Assembly: GCA_004835665.1 (NCBI GenBank)
Contig: RBKR01000016.1
Coordinates: 1,240,001-1,304,000 of the forward strand
Origin: Phoma sp. XZ068
Taxonomy: Eukaryota > Ascomycota > Dothideomycetes > Pleosporales > Didymellaceae
DNA: 64,000 nucleotides
Reading direction: 5' to 3'
Shown one piece after another: positions 34,506 through 46,538 of this stretch (positions are counted from its first letter, which is position 1; every line of letters begins with the position of its first letter). The notes under the pieces are model-generated. The model worked only from the letters and a program-made list of their open reading frames with translations. It had not been told where the DNA came from and did not search any database. A program made the translations under genes and the position numbers.

Positions 34506-35639
34506 TGGAAGGTGAGACTCAGAGGTTGCTCTGCTGCAACAAATGATAACAACAATAATTCGAAGTACTGAAGGACCAGACAGCGCAGTCGAACTGGACT
34601 CATGGCGGTTCATATAAGGTGTAGTGCCGGATGAATGCTGGATGAAGACTCACACGAACACCCAAAAACCACGATGGAATTACAAGCGAGAAAAGGATAG
34701 GTATTATTGCGCTGTCATGTTGCACACACGGTCACTCAACTAAGATGAAGTCGTGACATAGATTTAGTTACATTACAGGACTGGAGCTTTTGTGGTATAT
34801 CGGGTGACAAGCAGAGAAGAAACAAGTGAGGTGCAAGAGGGGTTTGCAGATCGCGGGGTGTGGGGTAAGCGCGCCGCGATCGGAGCCCACGCTACCTAGA
34901 TACCCAGTAGCGGTACTTTCAGAGAATTAAAAGGAACGGCCGTTTGGAGTCTTGCGCGCAACTTTCATAAGCGGAAGAACTCCTTTAAAGTGCTTACGTG
35001 AGACCTAGAAGGTAGATACGTAGACCATTAATGTTGCTTGAATGCAAGTGTGGCCACGGCTGCTGTGATTTCATGGAGTAGATAGTGGGAGGTGGAACGC
35101 TTTACGTTCAGATGCACCTCTCAAGCTTGAAGACGCCTGCGAGTGAGATGGGCGTTGTGGAGGAGTTGCCGGGCAGAAGAGTGGCGGCAGGCACTCGCCC
35201 ATTAGTATCCTTGCGCATCCGACTGACATGGGCGATCGGAGTCCTCGTACTTTTGACCGCTCGTCTGTGTCTGCGCTGTGCTCTGTTGATTGTAGCACAT
35301 AAATCTATTTTCTTTGCGGCATCAGCCCACACACTTGATTGTTCTCATCCAAACATTGAACTAAGGTTGCGCCAATTGCATGCTCGTCTTTAGTTCCCCC
35401 AATAGTCTCGAATAGCTGGGTCAAGAGGCTATACCCAGAGTACTTAGGTACATCGCCTCATCTAATTTTATAACCAGCTTCAAGTGTGCTTGTCAGCGTA
35501 TCATATTTTGTGTTTGGTTTTATCATTCTTTTCCTCTCTAGATATGCTCCAAGATGCGATAATAGTCAACAAAGGCAGTTCAATCTTCGTATTGTGTAAG
35601 CAGCTGTACTTTTGACTGAGATATGTTCACTTTATTAGA
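34506..35639. other. gene-free stretch, 1.1 kb
   Basis: Promoter side of the Gfo/Idh/MocA gene, with a TATATG at 34616-34611 on the minus strand, and the 3' flank of the GNAT gene. The overlapping frames at 35071-35393 lack support. Nothing else was seen. Confidence 0.3.
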
Positions 35640-36422
35640 CTACACTAGAATTTCCATAGCAATACCAAATCTGCTATGCCACTTCTCCGGGTCAGCGTCT
35701 TTGGGTACCATGTCCGCAGCTCCATTGGCAATACAAGCTTCAGCCAAGGTCATCCGCGCACTGTCTGCAAACCCAAACTTTTCGTACATCTTAATAACGC
35801 CAGTGTTCTTGGGGTGCACAACAAGCCGGACGCGAGTTTGAACTTCGTTACCAGACTGCTTCTCTATCTCAGCAGATGCGAGTCTCCCAAATTCAATAGC
35901 TGCCTCGGTGAGCCGTTTTGCGATGCCATGACCACGATATTCAGGAAGAGTAAATAGACTGGTAAGTTGCCAGCGCGTCTCGGAGTCTTTGGGCCCTGGT
36001 TCTGGCTGACCGGACTCGGGCCAGATGTAGTCATCTCGAGAGACTGGGCCGATCATGGTGAACATGCCAGACCATTCACCGTCAAGCAGCATCTTCAACT
36101 GGCCAGCTTTGCCGGCTGGGAAGTGATTTGCTCTGCTTATCGGTATTGTGACACAGATCAGAATCGTCGCGCTCGGCTCCGTAATTCTGCTCAGCCATGT
36201 CGACTGTGGGAGCCTAGACTCTACATCCAATTCTGCTGAGAACGCTTCAGGCGCAGTTTTGAGCGCGTTGAGTTTAAATTTGCGAAACTTCTGAGCCAGC
36301 GCGTTGAGTTGCTCGCTATCAGAATGTTTTGGTATGCATGTTGTAGTATAAGCGACGCCTTCAGCGGTGGGCATGGTCAAGTTTAAGTTGCAGTTTGACG
36401 TAATGAAGCAAGTCTGCACCAT
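35640..36422 (-). CDS. GNAT-family N-acetyltransferase
   Basis: Single exon of 260 aa. GNAT enzymes move an acetyl group from acetyl-CoA to an amine. The acetyl-CoA-binding motif A is clear: WQLTSLFTLPEYRGHGIAKR (RGHGIA is the R/Q-x-x-G-x-G/A pyrophosphate loop), followed by a helix to EAAIEFGRL and the final RVRLVVHPKNTGVIKMYEKF and GFA of motif B. The N-terminal half (KFRKFKLNALKTAPEAFSAE) is the conserved lead-in of a fungal subgroup of unknown substrate. A second possible start lies at 36374 (MPTAEGVAY), closer to the usual family start; the extra 16 residues are not conserved in type. Stand-alone gene with no obvious functional neighbour. Confidence 0.82.
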   Translation of the reverse strand: MVQTCFITSNCNLNLTMPTAEGVAYTTTCIPKHSDSEQLNALAQKFRKFKLNALKTAPEAFSAELDVESRLPQSTWLSRITEPSATILICVTIPISRANHFPAGKAGQLKMLLDGEWSGMFTMIGPVSRDDYIWPESGQPEPGPKDSETRWQLTSLFTLPEYRGHGIAKRLTEAAIEFGRLASAEIEKQSGNEVQTRVRLVVHPKNTGVIKMYEKFGFADSARMTLAEACIANGAADMVPKDADPEKWHSRFGIAMEILV

Positions 36423-37029
36423 CTTGAGGTACTTATATGCTTCATTGGATTTTGTGGAGCTGGTGGAACATGACTCATACTTTAGCTCCTATGCTTATCT
36501 AGTAGATACCAAATGTGGAGTTGCGGTGACTGAACACGAGCTTTTTTCAGTACAAGGTGCGATTACTAATCCAGTTATACACGATAGTAATCAACTCGAC
36601 GCTTGCGAAACGTATGTAATCTACTCAATTTGTACATTTCTACCAACTTTACCTAAGTATGGAGCGAGTGAGCAGAAGATCCTTGCTTACTCAAGGCTGA
36701 CAAGGAGGTAGCCATGAACGACAGTAGTAAATCTTGTGTTCCTGATATTGTTGCCAGGTATCTTCTAAGTCTCAAAAAGCTTGCTCTGTGGAGACCTTCA
36801 GTCTTGCGTACCTGTATTGTGATTGATAGTTGACCTCTATGTCTTGTAGAGCTTAGTATATTGTTGCAAACCTCAACTTGGAGTAATAGAACCAAATTAG
36901 CGATAGGAAAGAGTGTCGCATGCAGTTCGCTAATCCTGCCTACATGTAATAATGTGTTTGCAGGTATTCTAACTGCGCGCGCTACATGGAAAGACTTCAA
37001 GAGAGTAGCCGTACACATGAGTAATTACC
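36423..37029. other. gene-free stretch, 0.6 kb
   Basis: Between the GNAT promoter and the 3' end of the HET gene. Frames at 36653-37018 have no similarity that I recognise. Confidence 0.3.
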
Positions 37030-39187
37030 TTACGAAATTGGCAGCATCTCCCCTTCACTCGCCTCGCCCTCACCGTTCATCACACCGTGAACATAGGTAT
37101 CTCCCACTATCTTGTACCCTCCCCCAAGCGCCCTCATCACGAACGGCACTCTACAACCCGCGAACATCCCCACGTTGTCCCCAACCCTAGCCGCAAGCGG
37201 GACCCACCCTATCAGTCCTTGCGCCGTGATCGCAAACTGCCTTCCCTGCGTCCACTGACTATGACTGCTCTCGAAGTCGCGCTGGTCAATCTGCGTCTGC
37301 GTGCTTTGCTGCACATAGTTCTGAAACAACCTAACGAGTAGTATGTGCAATGCAATATTATAACTCTTGTCGATGAGTTGGATCAGAGGTGGTAGTGAGA
37401 ATGGGATGGCGATGAAGAGGAGCTTTTGTCGCCGGAAGCGGTAGGTGAGTGCTGAGACGAGGAGGGAGGTGAGACCGCAGGCTATTCGCTTCTGCATCTT
37501 CGAGACGCGCCGGCACTTCATCTCGACCTTGTAACGCTCTTGTTGAAGGTCTAGAAGCCGGCCCCACGCGAGATAGCTGCTGTCGTTGACAGGTGGCTTT
37601 GAGGGGTTCATGGCTGAGCGGTTACAGCACAATGTACGCCAGAAGGCGTCGTACAGCGACTCGCCAGTCGCTTCGTATATGGCATCCGTGTTAGTGCTGG
37701 TTGATTTGACCATCGTTATTGCATCGTTGTGCCAGTTGTGGAAGCCGGTGAGGTGTTGGGAAGTGAGGAACTCTGATTGCGGCACAAGTTGGCGCATGGC
37801 CACCGGAGACGGAACAATGTGGGTTATTGTATCGAAGACCGTCCCGCGGACATGGAGGGTCTGTTAACTGTGTCAGTCTAAGTGAGGTATTGGGATAAGG
37901 CCGTGTACTTCTTCATCGTCAGTCTTCGAGAAATGGATCTCTGGGCTGCACTGGATCATCGGCTTCTCCGACTCGTATTGACTCATCAAAGGTGTGTACA
38001 ATGAGTCCCTCAATCTAAGCCAGTCAACCACCCAACTTGGTCCGGAGAGGTCATCATCTTCATCCCTAGTTATGCAAGACCAAAGATCCAATGTCGAACC
38101 TGACGTGGTCTCGATCCTTCCATCCAGCAGCAAATGGCTGAGCTCTTGGACCACGTTTTCGTAGCTTTTCGAATAGTCTACAAATTTCTCACTAACGTCA
38201 CTCGCTAGCCCTATAAGCGCAAAGATTTTGTCTCGCGGGTCCGTGGAGTAAAAGCACCGTGTAATGAGCAAGAACCACATGATGCCACTGATTCCTTTGT
38301 CTCTGAAGCTCTTGAAGCCCCAAAGTCGCCCTGCACACATCAACTTTGACCTGCCTATCCCCTCTGCCTCTTTGTCTTTGAGCGCTGTCGTCGCAAGCTG
38401 TGTTTTGGTGTTGCAGTTAAACATTGTGAACAAGCGGGCAGCTGCTTCCAGAACCGGGAAATCTTCGTTGAGGGTCTCAGACCCGCACCACATGGTAAGC
38501 TCTCTTGCGCAGATGAGCTCCTGCACACTACAACTTGTCAACAAAAACCCTCATTCACTGAACCAAGCCAATTTGTGGCACCTACATCCAAATACGGCTG
38601 AACCACGGCCTCAAGAGAAACGCTGCCAGCGCATCGAAAGATGCATCCGACACTCCGAGTGCTAGGCTTGCATCATGACTCGCGTCGTCCTGGCCAGTAA
38701 ATAGCGGAATATCTGTCCCGGTGGATGGATCACGGAACGTGGCCCACGGTGCATGGATAGCCTTCAATACTTCTATCGCTGGCCCATCCGTTGCTTCTGC
38801 TTCGCCCAGCCACACCACCACACACGCGGCCTTTGAGTAGATGGTCTGCATCATGCGCACCTGGGTTGTGCGTTCGGCAACATTTGATTGATCGATGCAG
38901 ACTGCGTCGACCCAGAGGGGAATGTTGGTACCTCGGCGCCGGTACTCGAGTAGGGCTGAGTGTAGGTTGGGTGTTATAAGCACAGGGTGGGAGTTGCATG
39001 TTATTTGGACTGAAGTATGTTCTGCGCCCCAACAGTACGATAAAGCATAATATGAGGTTGGAGTATCGTCCAAGCATATTTCTTCCAGAGTGCAGTAGAG
39101 CGGAGAGTCGACATCGCTTGGTTTGACTGTGAGCAACCGGATGGTGCGTCCTGTGAGGCCGTGGGGATAGATCTGTGCAGAATCCAT
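37030..39187 (-). CDS. HET-domain protein with C-terminal hydrophobic segments
   Basis: Three exons (39187-38586, 38527-37909, 37860-37030) give 683 aa; introns are 58 and 48 nt. HET domains, related to TIR folds, act in heterokaryon incompatibility and cell death. The three HET blocks are present: YYALSYCWGAEHT (about 46-58), IPLWVDAVCIDQSNVAERTT (about 88-107) and RPWFSRIWIVQELICARELT, the last restored by choosing the GTTGTAG acceptor at the first intron. The helical middle region includes CFYSTDPRDKIFALIGLASD, typical of HET proteins. The C-terminal part has IACGLTSLLVSALTYRF and LLFIAIPFSLPPLIQLI (about 533-570), which could be one or two membrane helices, then a soluble tail GWVPLAARVGDNVGMFAGCR. 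Partner unknown. Confidence 0.9.
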
Positions 39188-39806
39188 GTGTGGATGCGCC
39201 TATGTTGTTGTGTATAGTATTGAATGGGTCAGGATCCAGTCCAGGTGGCAGGCTGAACCCCAAGGCCGAGGTTGGTTGCCTAACTCGGATACGAGCTGTG
39301 GCCGTGCAGCGGTGCGTCAAGCAAGAAGCAAGTCTTTATTGCGAGTACGCCGCATTTGCTATTTACGTGAACACATGTTTATTTTGGGCGTCAAAGGTAG
39401 CTCGGCTGATACGGGAACCTTGAGTTGTGGTGACGCGGTCTTGATGTAGCTCAACTATGCGCTGTTAATGTCGAACGAGCTCTGAAGTAGGATTGATATA
39501 GTAATTGCGCCGAACCGCACGATATCGAGCTCATAGTAATGGCAACGAACAGTATGACAATAAAGGTATGGGACACTTCTTGGTTTGGTCGCGAGTGTTC
39601 CTGGAACGCGGGCACTTGCGGACGCTAGCCCCAGCCGGACTGGAGCTGCTCCGAAACGCCGAACAGGCGCGTTGGCCAGGCTGACGCACAGTACTACCTC
39701 AAATACAGCAATACAAGACTAATGAAATGTTCGGTCTGGTGCTATTCTCCCTAGCAACATACATGCGCAACGGCTGTATCATCGCCAGGACGCATGAAGC
39801 GTGGAG
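39188..39806. other. upstream region of HET gene
   Basis: About 620 bases, no supported frame; probable promoter next to 39188. Confidence 0.3.
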
Positions 39807-40205
39807 CTACAGCTCCTCGATCCGCCAGCCACAGGCATTCGTCAGCAGCAGCACATGCTCCGGCGGCATCGAACCTCGAGCGACCGAATTCATCGTTATC
39901 GTTTTGTTCGGCGCGACCCTCTCGGCAGGAAGAAAGTGAGCTGGCGTAAACACGACGCCCTTGACGCTGATAGCACCCTCTGGCAATGTCTTGATCGGCA
40001 CAGCTATGGAATAGTGGGATGCTTCACTAACGTTGCCGGACATGGCGAACTCTAAATCGTACACCACTGAGGAGATAGGGAAGCTGTAAACGCGCTTTGC
40101 AGGAATGATGTCTACGGCACGGATCATAATGTGCGTGAGGTGGGCAGTGAAAATTGGATTCTGGAGAGCCGGGGTGGCGTGGGAAGGGATTGAGCCCGAG
40201 TGCAT
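39807..40205 (-). CDS. hypothetical protein, 132 aa, weak support
   Basis: A 132-codon frame with an ATG start. The composition is plausible for protein (segments such as SEASHYSIAVPIKTLPEGAI and VKGVVFTPAHFLPAERVAPN) but no family is recognised, and no signal peptide or membrane segment is seen. It could be the last exon of a longer gene or an unexpressed frame. Confidence 0.25.
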   Translation of the reverse strand: MHSGSIPSHATPALQNPIFTAHLTHIMIRAVDIIPAKRVYSFPISSVVYDLEFAMSGNVSEASHYSIAVPIKTLPEGAISVKGVVFTPAHFLPAERVAPNKTITMNSVARGSMPPEHVLLLTNACGWRIEEL

Positions 40206-40800
40206 GAAGCACAGTTTTCAAAGTCCTCAGAGCGACTGTGCAGCCTAGTTCAAACCTTTCTGCTGACATCACAGATACACATGCTTTCAAAACCCAAGAG
40301 GTCCAGAGGGAGTACACTGCACTAACGCGACTGCGCATTGGTGCACCGATGCTCTCAGCCTGGCACGGACGTGGGGATGCCTTAATTGTGTTTATATTGT
40401 TTCGAAACATCCACGTTACTCTGTAAAACATGATAGGCTCTCAGTTATCTGCTATTGAAGCGATTGAGTCAGCCTTGCGGATGACGATGATGAAGTGTTG
40501 CTCGCCCCTCAGCACAGCTAATCGTTCAGTCTCTGTGTTTTTTTGCGGTTTTCAATTGTGCATTTTGCTTCAACAAATAGCACTAGTGGAATTGGTAGTC
40601 ATGTACATTCAACGCGTAGAAGGTTATAGAATTACCAGTAGAAAACAACTTAGACCGATGTCGCACCGCTAATGGTGTTCCAGCACCCATGGAGAAATGC
40701 CATCATAGCGACCAACGTTGTCAATCTGATCCCAATTGCTGCGCCATTGCCTCGTTCCTTCCGGAATCTGCCACCTGCAGCGATATCTACCTATCATCTT
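40206..40800. other. gene-free stretch, 0.6 kb
   Basis: 3' flank of the lipase-like gene and upstream DNA of the weak 132-codon frame. Nothing recognised. Confidence 0.3.
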
Positions 40801-42708
40801 CTAAGCCGTGTGACAAGGCTCGCGAAGAGAAGGTACATGAACTTGACTTCGTTCGACTATCTGTGTTAGACAGGACCTACTTCTAGAGCCAACTGTAGGA
40901 AAGAAGCCTACCGTATTCTCAGATGTGAAAACCCCAATTTGGTCCGCGTGATCTATCGTCACATTTTCTCCAAGGTGCCAGTATCTCCCTTTGGCTCTAA
41001 CCATGCTCGTCATGTCAAGTCCCGGACCAGGGAAATGACCGTCTCCATATTGGGCGTTAATAGGTCCAATCATTGACTTGGTGTTCACAATCCCATCATT
41101 TCGTTGGTATTCAGCCGATGTAAGGGAACCCAGGACCTGCAATCTTTGATTGTCCAGTTGGTAACCGCCCATTGCGTAAGCAGGGAGTGCAATCGCTGGT
41201 AACACGTCTGCACGAGGAATTTGGCTTCCAGGATGTGGAATACGAGAGAAGTAGTTCATACTTCCGAGGTGTCTATTGGCGACGTCGGTGAACCATAGCG
41301 CAAAGTCCCGGAGTTGTGGAAGGAACGGGAGTTGCGAAAAGATCTGGAAAACGGCTGGCAAGGTCATGCCCAACACACCAAATGGGTTGAAAACCTGATT
41401 AAATGGGAAAAGAGCTAGGAATTCGTTCACATCCTGCTGACTCAGAGTACGATTGGGAAATGGATTCGTTGCACAGAAAGACATCGTAAAGTAGTAGGTG
41501 TGCTGTGATGGGCGTGGAGCAAAACTGTTGAGGTTAGTTACACCCAGGATGCTATTATCGTAAAGTCCGTGGGCGTTTGAATTCCACCACTGTGGGACAA
41601 GCCTGGCAAGCCGAGTGTGCATGGCGCTCAACGACTCGGCTGGTTGCCTGTAAAATCCCCAATGATCGAGCTGTAGGTCATAGAATCTGGATTCAGGGGA
41701 ATCAAAAGATGTTGACCAAACCAGCCGCGTGAGTAGTTCCAGGAAGTTAGGTGGGAAAAGGTTCTGCAGATCAGGCTCTTAACTTGTCGTATTCGGACAG
41801 CAGGTCTTAGGAGTCAATTACGTACCTGCACCACATCTGTCACAGTCGTCCCTTTGTGAGGCGTTCCGATTGTAACGACTGACGCTACCCAGTCTTGATG
41901 ATTCTCGGTTGGGAAATACGGACCTGGGAACAAATCTATATGCGTTCCTGTGAGCAGCTCTATAAGATAACGAACGCTGTTCCCGCCTTGTGAATGACAC
42001 ATGAAATGGACTGGGCTCTCTTTGCTCCATCTCCAGTTCCAATTCGCTGGAACATCACCAAACAGTACAGCCCGCCAAGTGTGCGCCCCTTGCAGGTATC
42101 CAAGGGGTGCAGCTGGATGCTGGTTACCGTACCTGATGGGTATTCTTGGAGGAGGAGCAACATCAGTAGGAAGGTCAAAACCCCTACTAAGTTATTAGTA
42201 CATACGAAGAAGGGAAATATACGGTCAAAACCTTACCTATCGACCTCGTTGTTGATATTTCTAAGCTGCGTCCAGATCTCGCACGCACGCTCCCGATTGC
42301 TCGACAGAGGCCCAGTTTTGACCACAATGACCTTGTACCCAGCCTGAGCTAATACTTCAGGTAGGTTCTCAAATCCTCCCCAGTAGTTGATGGTTCCGAA
42401 AAGAGGTCTTCCCCAGCCACTAAATCCGGACACTAAACCACGAGTTAGTCAAGCTGTCTGATCACTAGATCATGTATAGGCATCTCACCCAACACGATTG
42501 GGTCGTCTTGGTTCTGAATCTGGCCTCTCATGGAATTTACCACCTCCTTTAGGGCTCGAATTCCATCGTTTCCAGAGCTAATTGGGATATCATCCGGAAA
42601 AGGGGCCTCGTGCCCGTGTTCAGAAGTCGTCCTCGAAGCAGTGGCGAGCTGTCGTGATAGACCTCCCAAGCGCATTTGCATTGAATGGGAAGAGCTTTTC
42701 GCCGCCAT
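40801..42708 (-). CDS. lipase-like alpha/beta hydrolase (bacterial family I.5-like)
   Basis: Four exons (42708-42489, 42432-42237, 42186-41826, 41763-40801) give 579 aa; introns are 56, 50 and 62 nt. The fold matches large lipases with a lid: VSGFSGWGRPLFGTINYWGG, YKVIVVKTGPLSSNRERACE, PVHFMCHSQGGNSVRYLIEL with the nucleophile Ser, WVASVVTIGTPHKGTTVTDV, and ENVTIDHADQIGVF carrying the probable catalytic His. The elbow reads C-H-S-Q-G rather than G-x-S-x-G. No signal peptide is seen. A TATATAA box lies at 42839-42833, only 29 nt before an in-frame ATG at 42804, so the ATG at 42708 (ACCATGGCGG) is preferred. The last 30 residues are unusual; an extra in-frame intron may lie near 40880. Substrate unknown. 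Confidence 0.82.
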
Positions 42709-42832
42709 GGTTTTGAAAGTATGTAAAAGATGAAGTTGATGAATCTGTTTCTGGGGGTTGTTCACGTACAGATTACTGGCGGAACGTGAAAAAAGGCATC
42801 TCATGGCTTTCTATAGGAACAATGGGAGGATG

Positions 42833-42839
42833 TTATATA
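42833..42839 (-). promoter_or_regulatory. TATA box upstream of lipase-like gene
   Basis: TATATAA on the minus strand, about 125 nt before the chosen start at 42708. It argues against the earlier ATG at 42804, which would leave almost no leader. Inference from spacing only. Confidence 0.4.
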
Positions 42840-44819
42840 CTGCTTAATCTGACACTGAGCCTTCCAATAGTTGCATCAATCACATGTTGGTGACATTGGA
42901 CTTCGCGCGCTTTTATTGGTAAGAAGATCTGGACAAATGCATGGGTCAACGAGCGTATCTACGTTTGCGACGCTGAAGCAGTCCAGCCAAGGCTGGGAAT
43001 TTCTTTGTCATTGTTCAGCTGGAATGCGAGGTGTTGAGGGGTAGTCACATAACAATTGTACAAGCGACCTGATTGGCCGATAACCCTCAGCTATAGCTGA
43101 CCTTGCTTTTGGATTGTTCGGCTATGGTGCCACTTTCACATTTCATTATATTTGACACTTGAGCAGCTAAAGATTAATGGCCAGCTCTTTGAGGGCCTCA
43201 AGCGATGATGCGGAGACCTGCTCTATCATATACGTTTCCAGTAGTCTATGTATGTATTCACACGTGAAGGCGAACTGAGTGACGCAAGGAAACTTTTAGG
43301 ACCATGCATACTCTCTCTACCTCTCCCGATTGGCGACTTGCATGCTGCAAGTTCTTCTTTTCCTGAGACGCTCTGCTCATTGCCTTTGGAGATCTACAAA
43401 TGTTCTGTTTATCTTGTGAAGCTGAGCAGGAAACAAAGAGAATCATTGAAGGAGGCACTCAGGATCATGATTCCACTGTCCAAACTTCCGGTACATCCAA
43501 GAATGACCAACAAAGCCCGGATGAACACCGACGCCAAGAAATTAATCAGCACCAGACAGTGCAGAGCAGTCGTCATCGTTTTGGAATGTAAACTTTGCTT
43601 ATTGGCAGTGGGGTAATCAAGGGTATGGGCGAAATGTTCAAAAAGACCCCGCTCACGAGTGTGACAGCGTCAAAGGTGCCGATGCTGACGAGTTCATCCC
43701 GTACCAAGCCCAAGAACCGTGCTGGGGTAGATTGGACACTAAATTATTAGAAGAGTCGTGGAGGCTTACATGTCCTGTAGTGCGGAATAATCCGGTATAA
43801 TAAGTTAGTGATGTATGGTTACCACAATTTCTGGATGAAGTGGGTGGTGTAGGTTACTTCCTGGTTAGGCGATATTAAATGAACTCATCTGCATATTGAG
43901 CTGCCATTCGTTTATGGTAGACAGAATCGAAGGGTGGCTTCAATCCGGTGGCCCTCGAAGCAGATAGACGCTTATGCATAGTAACAGAAGATGAGTTTTC
44001 GTGTGCGGCCAGAACATATTAAGGAAGACCAGCAGACCTGGGCTCTCTTCTATTCCAGTTTCAAGACAAGCCTGGTTGGTGACGAGTTGTACGCCGTATC
44101 TGTTCATGGAGGATTGAATGAGTGCGTTTCCCCTCTGTAGAGGATCATGTTCCTCCTACACCCGCTTAACATGGCTGCTCACATTATGTTCGAGCAGCCG
44201 CTGTTGAGCACATACGATACGATATACATCCGCGAGCACGGTGAGTTTAGCTGGTTTATTAGGATCAGCATGATCGGCGTGATCTGCGACAAGATTGATA
44301 GCGCTAGTGGACAGGATTCATGCAGCCCGGTGAGTCTGCGTAGCAGCCATCGCATGTCAAAACGTCACAGTTTCTCCCGCAGCTATGTACGTATCTCGCC
44401 TGCTTGATAAAAAGGCGATGTTCATGTTCATACTTAAAGCACGGCCCAGTATCATCAGTGCTCTCATGTCAATAACTGACTTGCCCTCTTCCCAGTACCA
44501 GTGTTAGGTCACTTGGCCATACGATGGACGAGGCTCGTTTATTCAGAAGCTGCCTGTTTGGTCCCTCCGCGGTTGGTCTGTCACAACGTGCGACCATGCG
44601 TGTACCGGGCCAGTGGCGACGAAGCAGTAAGTGATGGCTCTGCTTGAAGTCATACCACCAGTTTTTATTGATAGAGAGGGGTAATTTACTTCTCTAGATG
44701 CCCTGAGTCACCGACTAGGACTTGGACAGTTGTTATGTCTTCGATCTGCTGATACCAGAGAGCATACAAAGAGGATGTTGGTTGGTAAAAGCTCATTTGC
44801 TGTATTGAGCTGATCGCAA
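42840..44819. other. gene-free stretch, 2 kb
   Basis: The only longer frame (43248-43616 plus, about 120 codons) shows no family resemblance. No RNA gene or repeat was recognised. Confidence 0.3.
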
Positions 44820-45960
44820 ATATCCTATGGTATTTGTAATACCCTATATACTGCATCTTGCTTCTGTTGCTCGATATAAGTCTCGCAGTGGCTCGGAATG
44901 GTTGCCTTATAGTATCGGTACCGCATTGGCTAAACTTGATCTTGCCTACCCGCGTAACTTTTGCACCTACCTAAGAATCTCTGCTATAATTAGCTCTAAC
45001 GACTTCCTTTGTTTCTGAATAAGGAGCTGTAAAGAACTCGTTGCGTATAACAATCAAAATTATAGAAATGAACTCCTCATAGTCAAAGTTGTACTTGTAG
45101 TGGTTGGGTTGCAAAGCTTTGTAATAGGGTATATAATTGAGACATGCGGACAGGGAAAGCTATATTGTCATCTAATTATTAACCGCTACTGTAGTCACTG
45201 CTACTTGTACCGTTTTGTACATCACTCCCTTTTTCATATTCGTAGCCTATATAGTATCAGTTCAGCGACGACTATAGAGAACTAATACTCTATAAGCAGA
45301 AACATTGTTAATCTAAACATAGCTGCGGTGAGAGCAATCTAAGTTTATCTCCAACTTGTCGCCTACATCATACCTGCCAACTGTACTCCCAATAACTCGT
45401 AACTTGGCTCTGCTTCTCCTGTTAATACCTTGATTGTCTCTCATCCTTTCTAGTAATCACAACAATTGTCTCTTCCTTGTTAAGTCCAGGTTCATGCAGA
45501 TATAAACCCGCTGTTAGACCTAAAGAATGAGGAAGCCCTTTTTATCTTAATGTCTCTGTAATGTTGGTGGCTAAATAGTCAGACTTGGTAACATTGACAG
45601 AATGTCATGAGATGTAAGTAATACTAGGATAATGTTGGATGTGTTTGTTATTCTTATTACTAAAATCAGTACTTACACTATACAGTACCTAAGAGTACTT
45701 CTCATATAATTTCAGAGTTGCAATTTAATCAACAATATCTATTATGGATACTATTGAGTATGCATGGATTTAGAGAGACTGCTGCTATCCGGGCTTCTTT
45801 CCTGGTGTTGTGCCAGCTTGCTGCGCCGAGAGAACCTTGATACTCTTAATATTGCCTCAAGCACTCTTAGAGGTGACTTATACTCACTTTCTCATGTAGA
45901 GTCCTCTATTACCACGTGGATATTTGAGTCGTTGATAATCACGGGCGGTTGTTGCTAATC
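44820..45960. repeat. AT-rich, gene-free island, possibly a decayed mobile element
   Basis: Many TA and AT dinucleotides and no frame above about 65 codons. Two 60-base lines counted by eye contain 24 and 18 G+C (about 40% and 30%), well below the neighbouring genes. In Pezizomycotina such islands often come from transposons altered by RIP, but no terminal repeat or transposase remnant was identified, so the origin is inferred. Confidence 0.35.
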
Positions 45961-46538
45961 TACCTCGGCATTACCTAAGTAGCTATTGCAGGAGCCTTGC
46001 CTGCCTTCCCAAGCACCAGCCGAGTACTTCATGTGAGTGGCTCCGATTGCAGAACCTGGTGATATTGATAATGAAGCGCGATGATCAATAAGTAAGGTGT
46101 TGTGCTGGGGTACGCAGGACTTGTTCGGCCAACCTTACCATAGGTACCCAAATACAAGGTAGCCACCTTGGTATTTTAAATGCAGACCGGGGTCTGCATG
46201 TGCGCCCCGACCTCGGGCTTTCCTGTGGATATTATTATTGCACGCTTCCATGTCAAGGCAGACGATGATCGCCTAGGCCTGTCGCGTTGAGCCAATACAA
46301 TGACACGAGGCTAAGACGCCAAGCGATGAGCTGAACGCGACAGACCCGAACCAACTCATCACGGGTAAGCTTACTCAAGGATTAGCGCAGTAGGAAGCGC
46401 AATTATACCGTACTTGCAGTGGCAGACATCACCTTTTCTCTATCCATATGTGAGCTTCTTAACGGCGGATCGTCGACAAATCCCAGTGCGCTCTGCGCAG
46501 CCTTTTGCAAACTACTTGTATTGACATTTCCAGTCACC
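45961..46538. promoter_or_regulatory. upstream region of SARA_C-like gene with inverted repeats
   Basis: Holds a perfect 9-bp inverted repeat at 46180-46199 (ATGCAGACC, spacer GG, GGTCTGCAT) and a 6-bp one at 46155-46170 (CAAGGT, spacer AGCC, ACCTTG). They lie about 340-385 bp before the start codon and could be transcription-factor sites. A tRNA box-A-like stretch at 46379-46400 has no matching box B. Confidence 0.35.

Noticed and set aside
42709..42804. Upstream start giving a 32-residue extension of the lipase-like protein
   Set aside because: TATATAA lies only 29 nt before that ATG, so it probably lacks a leader; the ATG at 42708 has a better context.
46379..46400. tRNA box-A-like stretch (TAGCGCAGTAGGAAGCGC)
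   Set aside because: No anticodon arm, box B or T arm follows at the needed distance; at most a fragment.
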